DNA from: Limanda limanda
Taxonomy: Eukaryota > Chordata > Actinopteri > Pleuronectiformes > Pleuronectidae
DNA: 64,000 nt
NCBI RefSeq assembly: GCF_963576545.1
Contig: NC_083639.1
Span: 23,902,118-23,966,117, forward strand
Direction of reading: 5' to 3'
The position numbers were made by a program, and so were the translations under genes. Below are positions 52,581 to 64,000 of the stretch, one piece after another; the first letter of the stretch is position 1; every line of letters begins with the position of its first letter. Under the pieces are notes generated by a model. The model was not told where the DNA came from, did not search any database, and worked only from the letters and a program-made list of their open reading frames with translations.

Positions 52581-52581
52581 T

Positions 52582-52604
52582 ACACACACACACACAGACA
52601 CACA

Positions 52605-52672
<68 letters not shown>
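52582..52672. repeat. (CA)n microsatellite
   Basis: About 91 bp of CA with two CAGA interruptions near its left side. Confidence 0.97.
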
Positions 52673-52674
<2 letters not shown>

Positions 52675-53654
52675 ATCCCACCTCCCAAGCCCCTCACTAG
52701 CCACCTCAACCCCTCATCTCCCTCCATAATTAGATTGGGCTGCTCCCAAGAGAAATACATTTGCCAGGTAACTTTTTTTTATCTGTCGTTCCGAGGAGTG
52801 GCTTCAGCGGCTCTAGTCATTTATTAGCTGGATTCACCTCACCACTCCCACACCTTATCACAAATTGCTAGGAGCAGGTTAACACTAAATGTCTAATTGA
52901 CAGAATATTTATGCATTTCCACCAGTCAGTCTGGCTGTGAAGGGCTGATGACTCGACCAAGAGCCGTGTCGTTGTAAGGCGCACTGCCGGAGGGGGGAAA
53001 GAAGACAAATTTGTTGTTCGTGCTACACTGCCTTGCTTCATGTGTGTGTTATTTATTAACTTATTTTTCACAACATCTCTGGATGTTTTTTGAAGTGCCT
53101 TAGAAATATGTTTCCAACTGATTCTGAATCAGGAGTCTCAACTGGAGGTGACTGTCCAACTGAAGCTGGATGATCAAGATAATCAGCAGGGTTATTACTT
53201 GTTTATGTATAATTATTTGCTTGGACCAACAATACCGGAAATTCATTACCGAGCATATTTAAACCTGGTATTAGTATTTATTTCCTCCAAGATTTCTACT
53301 AAACAAGTAGTTTGTATGTGTGCTGGGGCCGCGCACAGCCTGTAATTGATGATTAATGATCCCCTAGTAATTACTGTGGATAAGTGCCTGTGCTTGTGTG
53401 TGTTAGGGCAGCTGTGCATGAGATCAACCAACATTATGGCCCTTTTAATGTCTTCAGGAGAAGAAAGTGCAACCGCTCTCATGCGGTGATGGATTTTGCT
53501 GAGAAAGCATTTCCTTTTTTTCACCACAAGTTATTTAGAGTCACAGCAGCAGTCAGTCAAGACAATCAGCCTTACTGTGCCTACACACTACAACACACAT
53601 AGCCAGAAGCATTACTTTTTAGTGTAGTAGGACCAATTCTCATGAATGCATTAT
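52673..53654. other. Non-coding; TAAT-rich stretch at 53341-53376
   Basis: No exon recognised. The sequence tgtaattgatgattaatgatc...agtaattact packs several homeodomain-type cores in about 36 bp. Confidence 0.4.
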
Positions 53655-53765
53655 GTCGGTAACAGATCGAGGGAATTTCTTCAAATTTGGGACATTACAT
53701 TTTTAGTTGTCAAAGGTCAAAAGTCAATGTCATTGTGACTGCTCAAAAACATTTTTACAATTATT
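53655..53765 (+). repeat. Short copy of the half-site-rich dispersed repeat
   Basis: Carries gatcgagggaatttcttcaaatttggga and ttgtcaaaggtcaaaagtcaatgtcattgtgac in the same order as the copy at 30580-31600. It includes a DR1-like motif TTGTCAAAGGTCA at 53707-53719. Confidence 0.6.
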
Positions 53766-56700
53766 TGACATTAATAATAATGAATGATCTAATTATGACA
53801 CAATTTCACAAAAATTACTAATAGCATGACTAATGGTGGTGACACGATGACAGTGTAATATTTAGCATTCAACACCAGGAACAGGATACCACAATAAGTA
53901 AATAATTCACAAGAATCATGCATGTCATTTAGCGACTTTTCACCAAAAAATTAAGTATTTTCTAGTTTTCATTGAGTCTTCACTACATATAAAGCAATGA
54001 CAGTTTGCATCTTGGTTAGGTGTTTTGCATGGTCAGATATTAATAGCCTAGTTATACGTTACATTGCACACATGTAGGAGCATCTGCACTTGACATTAAT
54101 TTAAACTCATGTATGTAACTTGACCGGTTGGCAGAGGCATAGACAAAGCAATGATTGTAGTTAAGAAATATAGTTATTTATATAAGTATAGACTACAGGA
54201 CCCTGCTGTTGGTAGGTTGTAGTTCTAGTTTAAGCAGATATTGTGTTATATATATTGCAGAATTTTTAGGTTTTTGTCTGTTCCTTCCAAAATGTTGAAA
54301 AAAACAAAGAATGTAAATTTAGTTATTTTTTTATTGTTGACCAATTTGAAACCAGCCTAGCCAAACCCTATTTCCTAAATAAATGTGTTTATAAAGATCT
54401 ATTCATAATTTGCACTGGTATTGCGTTTTGATAATGATAGGAATGAATTTATGATAATGCCACTTGGACTATATTTTAATCCCCATTTTCCCCATTTGCA
54501 AAGTACTGTTTTTATGGAAAACATCTACAAAGTTGCTGCTTCCTCAAAGTAAACGAAACTGCAGCCTTTCCACCGAAACCTTATCCTGTTTATTTTTCCT
54601 CAGTATCCACATGTAGTAACTTTAAAATAAGGTGTTAACTCACATACAATCTCGAACTTCCCGCATCACCAGCTACCAAAGTTAACATGGATGAATTAAT
54701 ATGGATGATGCACCCACACCAAGCCCAGTTTAATTTGTTTACAGCTTTGAAAAATCAAACTGGCGACACTTATACTCAGCAGCAGCTAAATATGAGAAGC
54801 TGCAGCTGAATGTTTTCAACACTGCATTGTCTATGGTCATGATTATCAGCGTCAGAGATTATCAAACGTGTACAACCCCCCAATTTCATCCTACATCGCA
54901 TTTTTGTGTGCCATTTCCATGACATTGCCCGACCCTGGTCTGCTGCTTTGCACAATCATCGACTGGATTCCTATGTTAAAAGTTAATTTCTGTCTGTATA
55001 ACTCCAAGATATGCCCTGGAGACATGTTGCCTTCACAGTCTGGTGGTAAAGCGTGTCTTTGCTCACGTCCAAAAAGTCCAATCCTTCCCCTCCTCAATGC
55101 ATCTAGCTCACATTTTTATTTATCTTTCTCTCCCTTACGACAATCGGATTACTCGGGCTGCATGTTATTGTCAGGCTTTAGGAGGGTGTGTTTTTGTCGT
55201 TTTTTCGTAGATCAACACATGCAAACATATATACCCACAGCAACCAACCAGCCAGCTTTTCAGCTCCCTTTGCCAGCATGGTGTTTGCTTGAAAAGCCTT
55301 GTCAGCAGCAGCCGGTTTCAAGCCAGGAGAGAGCAGCTTTGTCATTAACCGGTTGTGGATGACGGGGTCCATATCCAGAGCGGGATGCAACCCTTTGGGG
55401 GGAGGGGTATTCTGTGAGGTGGGGATATGGTTGGGGAGAGAGAGCAAGACCCCAGAAGAGGCGTTAATCGAATTTCTCACTGTCCAGCACTCAAGCACAT
55501 CTTCCCTGCTGCAAGATTATGCCCCACAAACTCTCATTGCCTGCCAAAAACTCCGTTTATCAGCTCACTGAGGCAATTTCAAGCACACCTTTAAAAGCCC
55601 CGGCAACTGCAGCAGCATACCGTGTTGTATCTTATCCATTCAGGTGTCTAAATCTTGTCAGTTGGCGTGCATCCCAGGTCAGATCTCATTGTTTTGGCCT
55701 CCTTCGTCCTCTGTCATATTTGTCAGTATAATATAGGGAGACGGTAGCGAGAGATTGGATGGAGGTGAGAAACAGAAAAGGTGGAAACCGGGTTCCCTGA
55801 AGAAAGAAAATCCAATGTAGTTGATGCATTGAACCTTCTGATCTGCCAAATAGAGTAAGAGCAAGAAAAACAAATAGTGTGCTAGGATGTGACTGATTTG
55901 TTTGTGTTTCCAAGTATTTCAGTCAGTGGTCTTTTGTTAAGGACTGGATATCTGGGAGTCAGTGTCACCCACCTCTGACAGGATGCATTGATCTTTCTCC
56001 ATGTTTGTTCCATCAACCGCCACCACACCAAAAAACCCAGTGAAACCTGCAATGTGTCTCTTAGAGCTGATGAAGCTGAAGCTTTTTTTTTAAAAGTAAT
56101 GGGAGTAAGCAAAGTATTTACCAACATCTGGGAACAGGGAACATGGAGACAGGAGAGAAATACTTGCTGACCTGAATGAACAGTTGCTTCTTTCTGTTGT
56201 CACCCTGAACACATGCCCAGAGCCTGCAGTGGCTCCTCTCTCATAAGACGCTCCGGCTACATCCATTGTAATATGCTAGATTTAAAGCAGTGTTTCAAAC
56301 AAAAACTATCTCCATTCACTCAATTCAGATGCACATTTTAGCTCCATAACTAAACTACTTTCCATCCACACTGACAAACCTGACCTTGCACATCACATGT
56401 CCATTGTTGTACGCTTTGAACGTGTGTCGATGTAAAGATCGAGTCTGCAGTTGGTTGCTTAGTTGCTGATAATTTTACAAATGACAGGAATGATGGAAAG
56501 TAAGATAGAGGATTGGTAGTGTGGATCTTGCCCTATTGTTCCAAACCATTGTTCTTCAGCCTTACGTGAATAGCAAGCTAGGTTGACTATCACAATGTCA
56601 CCTAAAGTACGACTTTCTTGTCAGTTCTGACAATAAAGGGCCAAACTACAACAAATGAACAAGAAACCTCAAGCGGTCAGGCTCAAATCTGTTGACAAAC

Positions 56701-58119
56701 AAGTACAAATGGTAAGGCCACTTTGAGTAATAAATCACTGAAAAATGGGGAGTGAACATTGGTAGAGCTAAAGTATGATGTGTTATTGACTAATCTTTCC
56801 AGTCCGACCTCCTCCCTGCTCAGACTTGAACAATGTCACCTGACTTGCTGCTTTGCTCACATCACAATGAATGTCATGTGGACAGCTGGCACAGTGGGGC
56901 AAATGCTAAAACCACTGGTGCTGTCATTCTTCTACTGAGGAAACACGTTTGTGTGCCGGAGCCAACATTTTGGTCCCATTGAACTTCACTAAAGAGGCTG
57001 TGTTTTCCCACTCAGACCTGTGGATCTGCACTTAACCTTTGTGCTAATTAGAGGCTGAACACATCTTTGTCCTGGACACACATGGATGACACTGAACTTT
57101 TTTCACGTTAATTAAATTCCGAGAAGACTGCAAAACAATCAGTCAGGATTTCTTGAAATTTTTTTCTTTGCATATATGCAACTAATTTTAACATGCAGGA
57201 TTTTTTTTTTCACAGTTCAGCACAATGACCGAAGCTGGTGAAAGGTGAAATGACAATGATGAAGTCATTATCAATAGGAGGGAGGGACAGGAAATAATGC
57301 CTTTTTTGTGCATTCAGTCCCACTGTCATAGTAACATAAATAAACTCATCATATAAGAATGTATACCAGAATTACATGATTGTATTAACTGTTTAAGAGC
57401 TGAATTGTTGTGTCACATCATCAATTTGCCTTTTTAAAGGCTGCTGAACCTATGTTCTTCACTTTGACTATTAGTAAATGGATGATGTACTTATTGAATA
57501 GATTTTTTCCAACTTTGAGTTTGCTATCAGGTTTTTCCCTTTACAGTATACCACATGTCATCAGCGTCATGTGAAGACTAGAACATATGTTTCATGAATG
57601 GCAATCTGTTAATTATAGGGTTGTGTGTCTCTGGAGTCACAGGCACATCACTAAGGGGGGCAGAGGGTATGAAAACCACGCTGACCCACAAGGTTAACTC
57701 TTGAAAGTAACATGCCCAGAGCTCTGTTACTTTTATTCTCGAGTTTTCAGCTCTAGCCACCTTTTTACACAACACTGCCTGTTGTTCAGGCATTAAATAA
57801 CTAGATCAATTTTAACAATAAAACTAAAGTGATACTGTTCTCCATTGGATTTTATTATGATGTCCCTCTAAGGATATGTGGCTCCTGTCTTGATCCATCC
57901 AGACAATTAATTGTGTGCAACTGGGAAAAAGTAAGTCGCCTAATTTCATATTTGCTTCTACCCTTCAATTGAATGGGTGATAATTGCCGGGTGGAAGGTG
58001 TCTCGGCTTGATGCAATATTTGTTAATCCGTTCACCATCCCAGATGATGCAAGGACAAAGTAACGTGTGTGTGGGGTTTGATCTTCATCTCTTTGTTCAA
58101 TACTGCAGTGCCCACTACG
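53766..58119. other. Non-coding; frame-rich unique block at 54868-55571
   Basis: The longest non-repeat frame in the window (164 codons, 54868-55362, plus) overlaps minus-strand frames of 68 and 106 codons. None shows a known domain, a secretion signal followed by a plausible protein, or codon use distinct from background. I therefore treat the block as non-coding. The rest is AT-rich and featureless. Confidence 0.45.
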
Positions 58120-58157
58120 CACACACACACAGACACACACACACACACACACACACA
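58120..58157. repeat. (CA)n microsatellite
   Basis: About 38 bp of CA with one CAGA interruption. Confidence 0.95.
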
Positions 58158-58958
58158 TCTGTACCAATTCTACTTTATTTAGAAGATTGCTGCTCTAATA
58201 GCGGTTTTGTATATGTTGTGCTTTTGAATGAATAGTCTAAATTAATTTTGCTATCATCACTTCACTCTCATCACAACATTTCTGCATTCATCCCAAAATG
58301 TAGCACGTCTTGCATATACAACCAGTTTCAGCGCCTCGACTGGGACACAACAAACCAAAAAAGAGCATCGTACATCAAGTGATTGTCAAGCAGAGACATT
58401 ACAAACACAAGTACAGGCTGCTCCGAGCACATCGCCCTTTCAAAGGCACACTGATTAGATTTGAAAACCCAACAGTTAGACTTTTAACTCCCAATTAAGC
58501 CCCATTTGTACTGAGCAAAGCTTAACTGAGATGTTTGACTTAACAGTGACTACTGAATGGCTGCACAACAATGTTTGCCTAATTAAAGCAGCCACTTAAC
58601 CACAGGAGCTCGGAAGAGGGGGAAAAAACGAACGACTGCTTCTAATAAGGCACATTCAGTGGTCTGAAAAGCCCGAGCTTTGTGTTACATCCGACATATT
58701 GTCACTCTCAGCCCAGTGTGCATTAGCTCATGCAGCCTTTATGTGTCTAAATTGCTCCATTGAGACATTCATTTTTCTGAATCGGAAACACCTGTCCAAA
58801 GCTGCGAGAACAAGAGAGAGACAATGGACACATTGTGCCAGCGCCGCTTTCAACCACTTTTGTGCCCAGGGACAGATCCCCACCACCCACGACCCCAACC
58901 CCACCACCCAAGCATAATGCTCATTTGGCATTATGCTTCAGTTTAAATGCCAACTACC
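58158..58958. other. Non-coding; candidate conserved block at 58360-58620
   Basis: No exon recognised. The block has an even composition and motif wording typical of developmental enhancers (ACAATGTTTGCC followed by TAATTAAAGC, AAGTGATTGTCAAGC, CCCAATTAAG) and no repeat text. Confidence 0.4.
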
Positions 58959-59303
58959 CAGGGCCATAGCTACCGTTGAGGACACTGAGGTCACGTCTGT
59001 TGTATTTTATCTGGAAATCTTGGGGATTTACCAACCTGAGGGGTGTCTGACCTTTTGTTAGGGAACAAAACTTACAGAAAAAAGTCTGTAAACAAAATAT
59101 GATGAAATCAGATTGAAAGCATTTTATATTGCATTAAGATGGCCTCGTTCTTTTCTGCACAGGACCATGTTCTCTTCCACAGAAACTTCCACTGATATCA
59201 CCTTCCTGAGGAAAAACTGGATTTTAATCATAAATTCACCCTCACATCATGCAGCCTATGTCGATCTAGCCTATCCCACCCCACACTTGACATAGGCCCC
59301 CTG
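58959..59303. mobile_element. Possible decayed hAT-type element
   Basis: The left side begins CAGGGCCATAGCTACCGTTG, like a common hAT terminus, and the right side ends in cataggccccctg, whose inverse CAGGGGGCCTATG matches only with an indel. The flanking octamers caactacc and aaagtgat do not match, so the boundaries are uncertain. Confidence 0.35.
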
Positions 59304-60424
59304 AAAGTGATTATACATTCTTATCTCATCTGAGAAAATCAAGCAATTTGATAGAAAATACATTTTAAAATCAAGTCAAATAAAATACAATCAGTAACAC
59401 AGATGTTTACCAGAGCTGTGCGAGGGACAGGAGGGCAGAGATGTGTTTGGGGGCATTTCCCTGAGTATGGTTCCAAATAAATTGGGTTTGTGAATTTTTG
59501 AAATTCGACCTTTCTCACTTATCATAATGACACAATACCACACAATTACACAATAATACAAACTAGCATTTGCATCAAAACGGGAAGCTGACACCATTTT
59601 TGTGATTACTTGCATGCAATGTCCATATCACAGAGAGAGCAGAGCAGTGCTATGAGCCACATGAGTGTGAGGGTGCGGCCCTGACAACATATCAGTGCAC
59701 CAGATGCATTGACATTTTGCACAGACTTCTGCTGGACAATGCAAAGCCTGCAGGACCAGCATGTGTGTGTGTGTGATATTGAAATGCCATATGAGAAAAC
59801 GGTGAGTTATTAAGAGGATAGTGCTGTTTCAGTGAGAGCACAACAGCAGATGCCTTTTGTCTGCAAAGCGACATCTGTAATGGATTGTTTTATACGCGGT
59901 GACCTTCAAGCCTACTTAGAAAAGAGAAGGGAAGAGATGAAGAAGAGTACGTCTCATTTCTCTTTCCTTGCCCCTCATCCTTGGTAAATGCACAAGATGG
60001 GCTGGGAGATTTTTTTTCTCTTCCTTTTTCATTGGAAGGTGATGGCAACAAATCACCCCTGCCATCCTACACCAATCAACCAGAACATTACTAAAGATCA
60101 CCCACAGTTCCCTGCTCTGAATACTTATGTGGAGGACTGCTGCCTTCTGGGTAAAGTTCAGCGGGCCCACGCTGTACTCCATCAGGCTGTCATTTAAGTT
60201 GCAGCTGAACCTAGAAGCCTTTTTCATGGGCACTCAGCAGAACATCATGTTCAGAGAGCAGAGATGGGTGAAAAGCATTTCACAGAGTGCACACTCCATC
60301 ATTTACCGCCTGTATCATGGCTTCATGAGTCCAGTGTGGATAAATCTAACCCCTATGCTTTAATCATCGTGTAAGTCTGTGGATATTTGTATGATTTGAT
60401 GATTAATTGATTGATTGAATATGC
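59304..60424. other. Non-coding; minus-strand frame at 59916-60233 unassigned
   Basis: A 105-codon minus-strand frame (59916-60233) has varied, protein-like composition in its first half but no domain that I recognise and no clear exon signals. The rest is featureless. Confidence 0.4.
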
Positions 60425-60735
60425 ATCTGCAACAGTGACAGCTGTGGCCAAAGTTCATCCATCTCTGCGTCCGACTCTGGTGAATCGTCATAGTAACTCC
60501 TCAAGGGATTGCTTCAATTTTGGCCCAGAAAATTCCCTTGGACCTTAGGGGGAAATGGATTAGATTTTGGAGGACAAAAAGTGAAAGGTCAAGCTTGATG
60601 ACCTCTAATGGTCACATCCATATGCTAATTATGACACAATGTCAGACAGATGTCTAATAGGATTAAATGTGATGACATTTTATGTGCAAAAGGTTAAAGG
60701 TCAACTTAACTGTAACATCATAAGTGTACAAGAAC
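60425..60735 (+). repeat. Degenerate copy of the half-site-rich dispersed repeat
   Basis: gcaacagtgacagctgtggcc at the start, tcctcaagggattgcttcaattttgg, cccttggacctta, attagattttggaggac and gtgaaaggtcaagcttgatgacc follow the repeat's order with many changes. A second decayed unit is visible near 60640-60715. Confidence 0.55.
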
Positions 60736-62013
60736 ACTTTCTTGGTTATTATTCTCCAAATGAAGACAGCACGTGTCTGACCGGGACCTTTTTCAGTTTA
60801 TATTCAGTCCCCAGATTTTGTTATGGCCCTCCCATAAAACGATTTGGAACACAAAGTAATCTCACAATATAAGCAGTTTAGAACTGATGGCTAATGGCAA
60901 CCCTGAGAACCAGAATAGTAAAAAGATTGAATCAAACAGGAGTGAGATTTGAAAGAGCTCGATTCATTTTCATATGTTGTCCTGCTGGTTTTCCCCCAGG
61001 CTGTGACTTGCCCTCACACTACCTGGAGCGATGTAAATATTGAATTTTGTTTTGATCTGAGAGTAGGTTTTAAGTTTTATTTTGATAGAAAACAGGGTTC
61101 TTATGTGTTCTGAATTCTGCAAGAAATGTTCCCCATCTTCACCTAAACCAACTGTTTTCCATCATTCATTCACCATAGCAGGAAGTGAGACATATTTGCC
61201 CTTTTTCCAATAAAAAGTTGAATTGGTAAATGGGATGCTGCAGGCTCACTTGTTCTGGCTGGAATGACCAGTTGTTTGTAGTTGCTAATTTGATTTTATG
61301 TCATCAAACCAACAAGTGAGTTTTATAATATGGATATCACATTTTAGTACCTGTGGTATCCAGTTTCAGTCACGTCATCTGATGATGTCTTTGAAGCAGC
61401 TCACTAAGGAGAAATTTGGAAAATGAAGACGCTCCTGTGCCTTTACTGTGCCTGTAATTGCTGTGTTGCCATAGCGGCTGCTGTTTGACAAATGTTATAC
61501 CTACTGTTTCCATTTTGTTTTTTGCTACAGTCCAGTTCCCTCCAGAATTTAGGTAAAATGCAGAAGAACCATGTAAGAAATTCCAATGTGGTCATATTTT
61601 TCATTCATCAATAGATTTCATTAGTCATAGCAAAACATGTTTATTGCTGCACTGAAGCCATTGATCAAAAAGCCTTGCCTGAAATGGCTAATAAAGACCT
61701 GCAATTTAATTCTGTTGAACAATATATTTGGGAAGAAAAAGCATGCAGGCAGCAGATGGTTACACCCACTTGGACCTGATGTGGGACTTATATGACTTTC
61801 ACATCACGGGAGACAAAAAGTCCCTCACTGATATCACAGTATGGTCAAAGGGGAAAAAAGGCCGGACATAGTTGGTGATGGAGGTGGGGACAAGAGAACA
61901 GCTTTCACTGTCGTGTGTACCAGCAGAGGTGTCAGCTTTGTTTCATTGTGTTTAGCCCCCTGGCAGTGTGACCTTGTCTCACTGAACAGTGGCTATTAAT
62001 TAGCCAAGCATGT
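60736..62013. other. Non-coding, no gene recognised
   Basis: Unique AT-rich sequence without a supported feature. Confidence 0.5.
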
Positions 62014-62035
62014 AAGTGTGTGCATGTGTGCGTGC

Positions 62036-62110
<75 letters not shown>

Positions 62111-62124
62111 TGTGTGTGTGTGTG
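62014..62124. repeat. Compound (TG)n(TGCG)n(TG)n microsatellite
   Basis: TG repeats flank about 46 bp of TGCG tetranucleotide repeats at 62066-62112. Alternating purine-pyrimidine sequence with CG steps, as here, is a classical Z-DNA-prone tract. Confidence 0.97.
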
Positions 62125-62336
62125 CTTGGAGGAAGGAGGCGGATGAAGAGGAAGGGAGGAAGGTGCTTTGGAGGCGAGTCGTGTCTGCTGGGACATTTTC
62201 GACAACATTAAAGAGCTCTTCAGGCTGTATGTTGTGGCCACGCTTCCTCTGTCTCCCCTAACCTCCTCACACAGCTCTGCCTCCCAGTGTTTCGGCTCCA
62301 CAGATGATGACATGCCTTGTTGGGCTTCATAGATCC

Positions 62337-62339
<3 letters not shown>

Positions 62340-62392
<53 letters not shown>

Positions 62393-62398
62393 TGTGTG
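62340..62398. repeat. (TG)n microsatellite
   Basis: About 59 bp of TG with one GGG interruption. Confidence 0.97.
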
Positions 62399-63580
62399 CT
62401 ACTGTCTTTCTCTGCCCTTGGCCAGTGCTCCAGAAAACATGAAGTCATGCTGGGCGGACTCTGTGAGCAAGTGATTTCTCTCCGCTTTGCTCTGATCAAC
62501 GTCCAACCAGCCAAAAAAAGCTGCCAGTTCCCCCCCAGCCCCCACATCCTCCTCCTCTGACCCTCTACCCTCCATTCTTCTCCTCACCACATCCTCTCCT
62601 TCACTCCCTCCCTATAGCCATTGATTCTCAAAACCCCTCCTTCTTTCTTCTCTCTGCTTTAAAATCCAAACCCTGTCTTCCTAACCTCAACCTTTCTCTG
62701 AGTCTTGACCCAATCCTCTTTGTTCCTTCCCTTTATTTTAGTTTGCAGGTAGCAAGGCATGATTATAGACATGTTACTCTGAGGGGGCCTTGCCCCATCC
62801 AAGATTTTAGACCAGAACACAAAATTATATTTCATTATCCACACAAGAGGATTTCTACGAGATGCAATTGTTGACCCTGTGACCTTGCCTCTAAATTTTG
62901 TGCTTTGGAAGAACTATCTATATAATGAAATCTGATTACAAAAGGAATTCACTGAACACATCCACAGCACCTACAGAATTTTTTCAAATTTTTCAATAAA
63001 CTTAACATTTACATACTGCAAATAAAAGAAAATGGAAAAATCTCCCATACAAGTCAGACTGCTTTCACGCAGAATGTATTCATATTTATTTTAAATTTAT
63101 TTACTTTACAGAAAACATAATTCTCATTACAATTCTTTACAGCTGTAGTTACTAGTTACACAATACATGTGTAGCATATGCAATCAACTGAACCAACTAC
63201 AACATTAACATAGTGCAGTGCTGTTTCTTAACACGCCTGTTTAGAATGTTTGCTTGGCCTGTGATAATGCTGTTAATGCTGTGGAGCTGTTTCAGAAATA
63301 TTCCTTGTCATTAGTGACTTCTCTTTAAAAACAATCCAACATTATACTGTCATGTTTATTTTGTTCTGCGTGCCAGACATTATGCCCAGAACGTTTACTT
63401 TGATGTCTATGGTGCAGAGTGAAGTTTGCATTCATCATAATGGCATAATTAGTATTATCATCTTCCAATAATTTCCAGGCTTATAACATTGTGATCATTC
63501 CACCCAGTGTGTCATTGTTTTACAAAAGTGTATTGTCCAGCTGATAACTCCACCTAAGTCAAAATCCTCTCGGGAGTTCT
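62399..63580. other. Non-coding, no gene recognised
   Basis: Pyrimidine-rich at 62530-62720 and AT-rich afterwards. No feature supported. Confidence 0.5.
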
Positions 63581-63620
63581 ATCTTATTCCAGACCAGTTA
63601 ATCTTATTCCAGACCATATT
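63581..63620. repeat. 20 bp tandem duplication
   Basis: ATCTTATTCCAGACCA occurs at 63581-63596 and again at 63601-63616, each followed by a different tetramer, giving two adjacent 20 bp units that share their first 16 bases exactly. Confidence 0.85.
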
Positions 63621-64000
63621 CCTCACGCCAACTCTCACCCCATCATCCTCCACACCCTCACACATGCATCCCCCACCCGTCAGTTTTCAGTGCCAGGGTA
63701 TCTGGTCAGCTACCAGCAGGCTGCAGGATGACCATTAACCCCAGCCTGCCTCTCTGCAGTGTGCTGTAGCACAACAGCTGCTGCGACAAAGCAGCACAAC
63801 TCATCCAGAGAGGAGGTCCCCACCAGATCTGGAGTGAAGGCTAGCTTTGCATCATGATGTGTGTGTGTATGTGTGAATATGGGCATGCACATGCGTGCGT
63901 TCATGCGTGTGTGTGTGTGGTCTTGGTGGATGTCCTTCACTACTAAGAGCATTGGAGGGAGATGTAAAGAATGCTAATGAATTGATACACCAGAGTGAGG
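63621..64000. other. Non-coding, no gene recognised
   Basis: Contains two short TG-rich patches near 63858-63875 and 63906-63920. No exon supported. Confidence 0.5.

Noticed and set aside
61996..62547. 183-codon minus-strand frame, the longest in the window
   Set aside because: Most of it is TG and TGCG repeats read as His-Thr and His-Ala-Arg-Thr; the remainder has no recognisable domain.

Overview
This 64 kb window looks like non-coding nuclear DNA of a teleost fish, either a gene desert or the inside of a very large intron. The evidence is: (i) no open reading frame that I recognise as a cellular protein gene apart from one broken histone H3 fragment, with most long frames coming from dinucleotide or tetranucleotide repeats; (ii) very frequent long (CA)n, (TC)n and (GATA)n arrays; (iii) several short DNA transposons with hAT-type ends; and (iv) tRNA-derived SINE pieces and dispersed repeats whose wording I know from ray-finned fish genomes. 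I see no bacterial operons, rRNA genes, CRISPR arrays or complete tRNA genes.

Layout. 0-10 kb: two hAT-type non-autonomous elements (1054-1560 and 3886-4639), then a dispersed repeat built of 110-145 bp units rich in AGGTCA-type half-sites (5388-6755, split by a CA array, and again at 7730-8140). 10-20 kb: mostly unique sequence with two perfect inverted repeats (12868-12905, 15053-15103), a TG array, a 235 bp hAT MITE with a perfect 8 bp target duplication (18210-18444) and SINE pieces. 20-30 kb: a GATA array, then the most notable object, a 1133 bp hAT-type element (22766-23898) with a perfect 8 bp duplication that carries a rearranged antisense histone H3 fragment. A candidate conserved non-coding block lies at 25.3-25.8 kb and a weak candidate terminal exon at 29.1 kb. 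30-40 kb: a third large copy of the half-site repeat (30580-31600), a pure 231 bp (TC)n tract and a retroelement-tail-like repeat. 40-52 kb: CA/TG arrays, SINE pieces and another hAT element with a near-perfect duplication (50300-51125). 52-64 kb: a minus-strand SINE head, degenerate half-site repeats, homeodomain-site-like clusters and TG/TGCG arrays.

There is no gene network to describe. The biology visible here is transposon activity (five separate hAT-type insertions with different termini), one element that has captured a histone gene fragment, and repeats that may scatter nuclear-receptor-like motifs. Coordinates of terminal inverted repeats, target duplications and microsatellites were read directly from the sequence. 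Family names and regulatory roles are inference unless stated.
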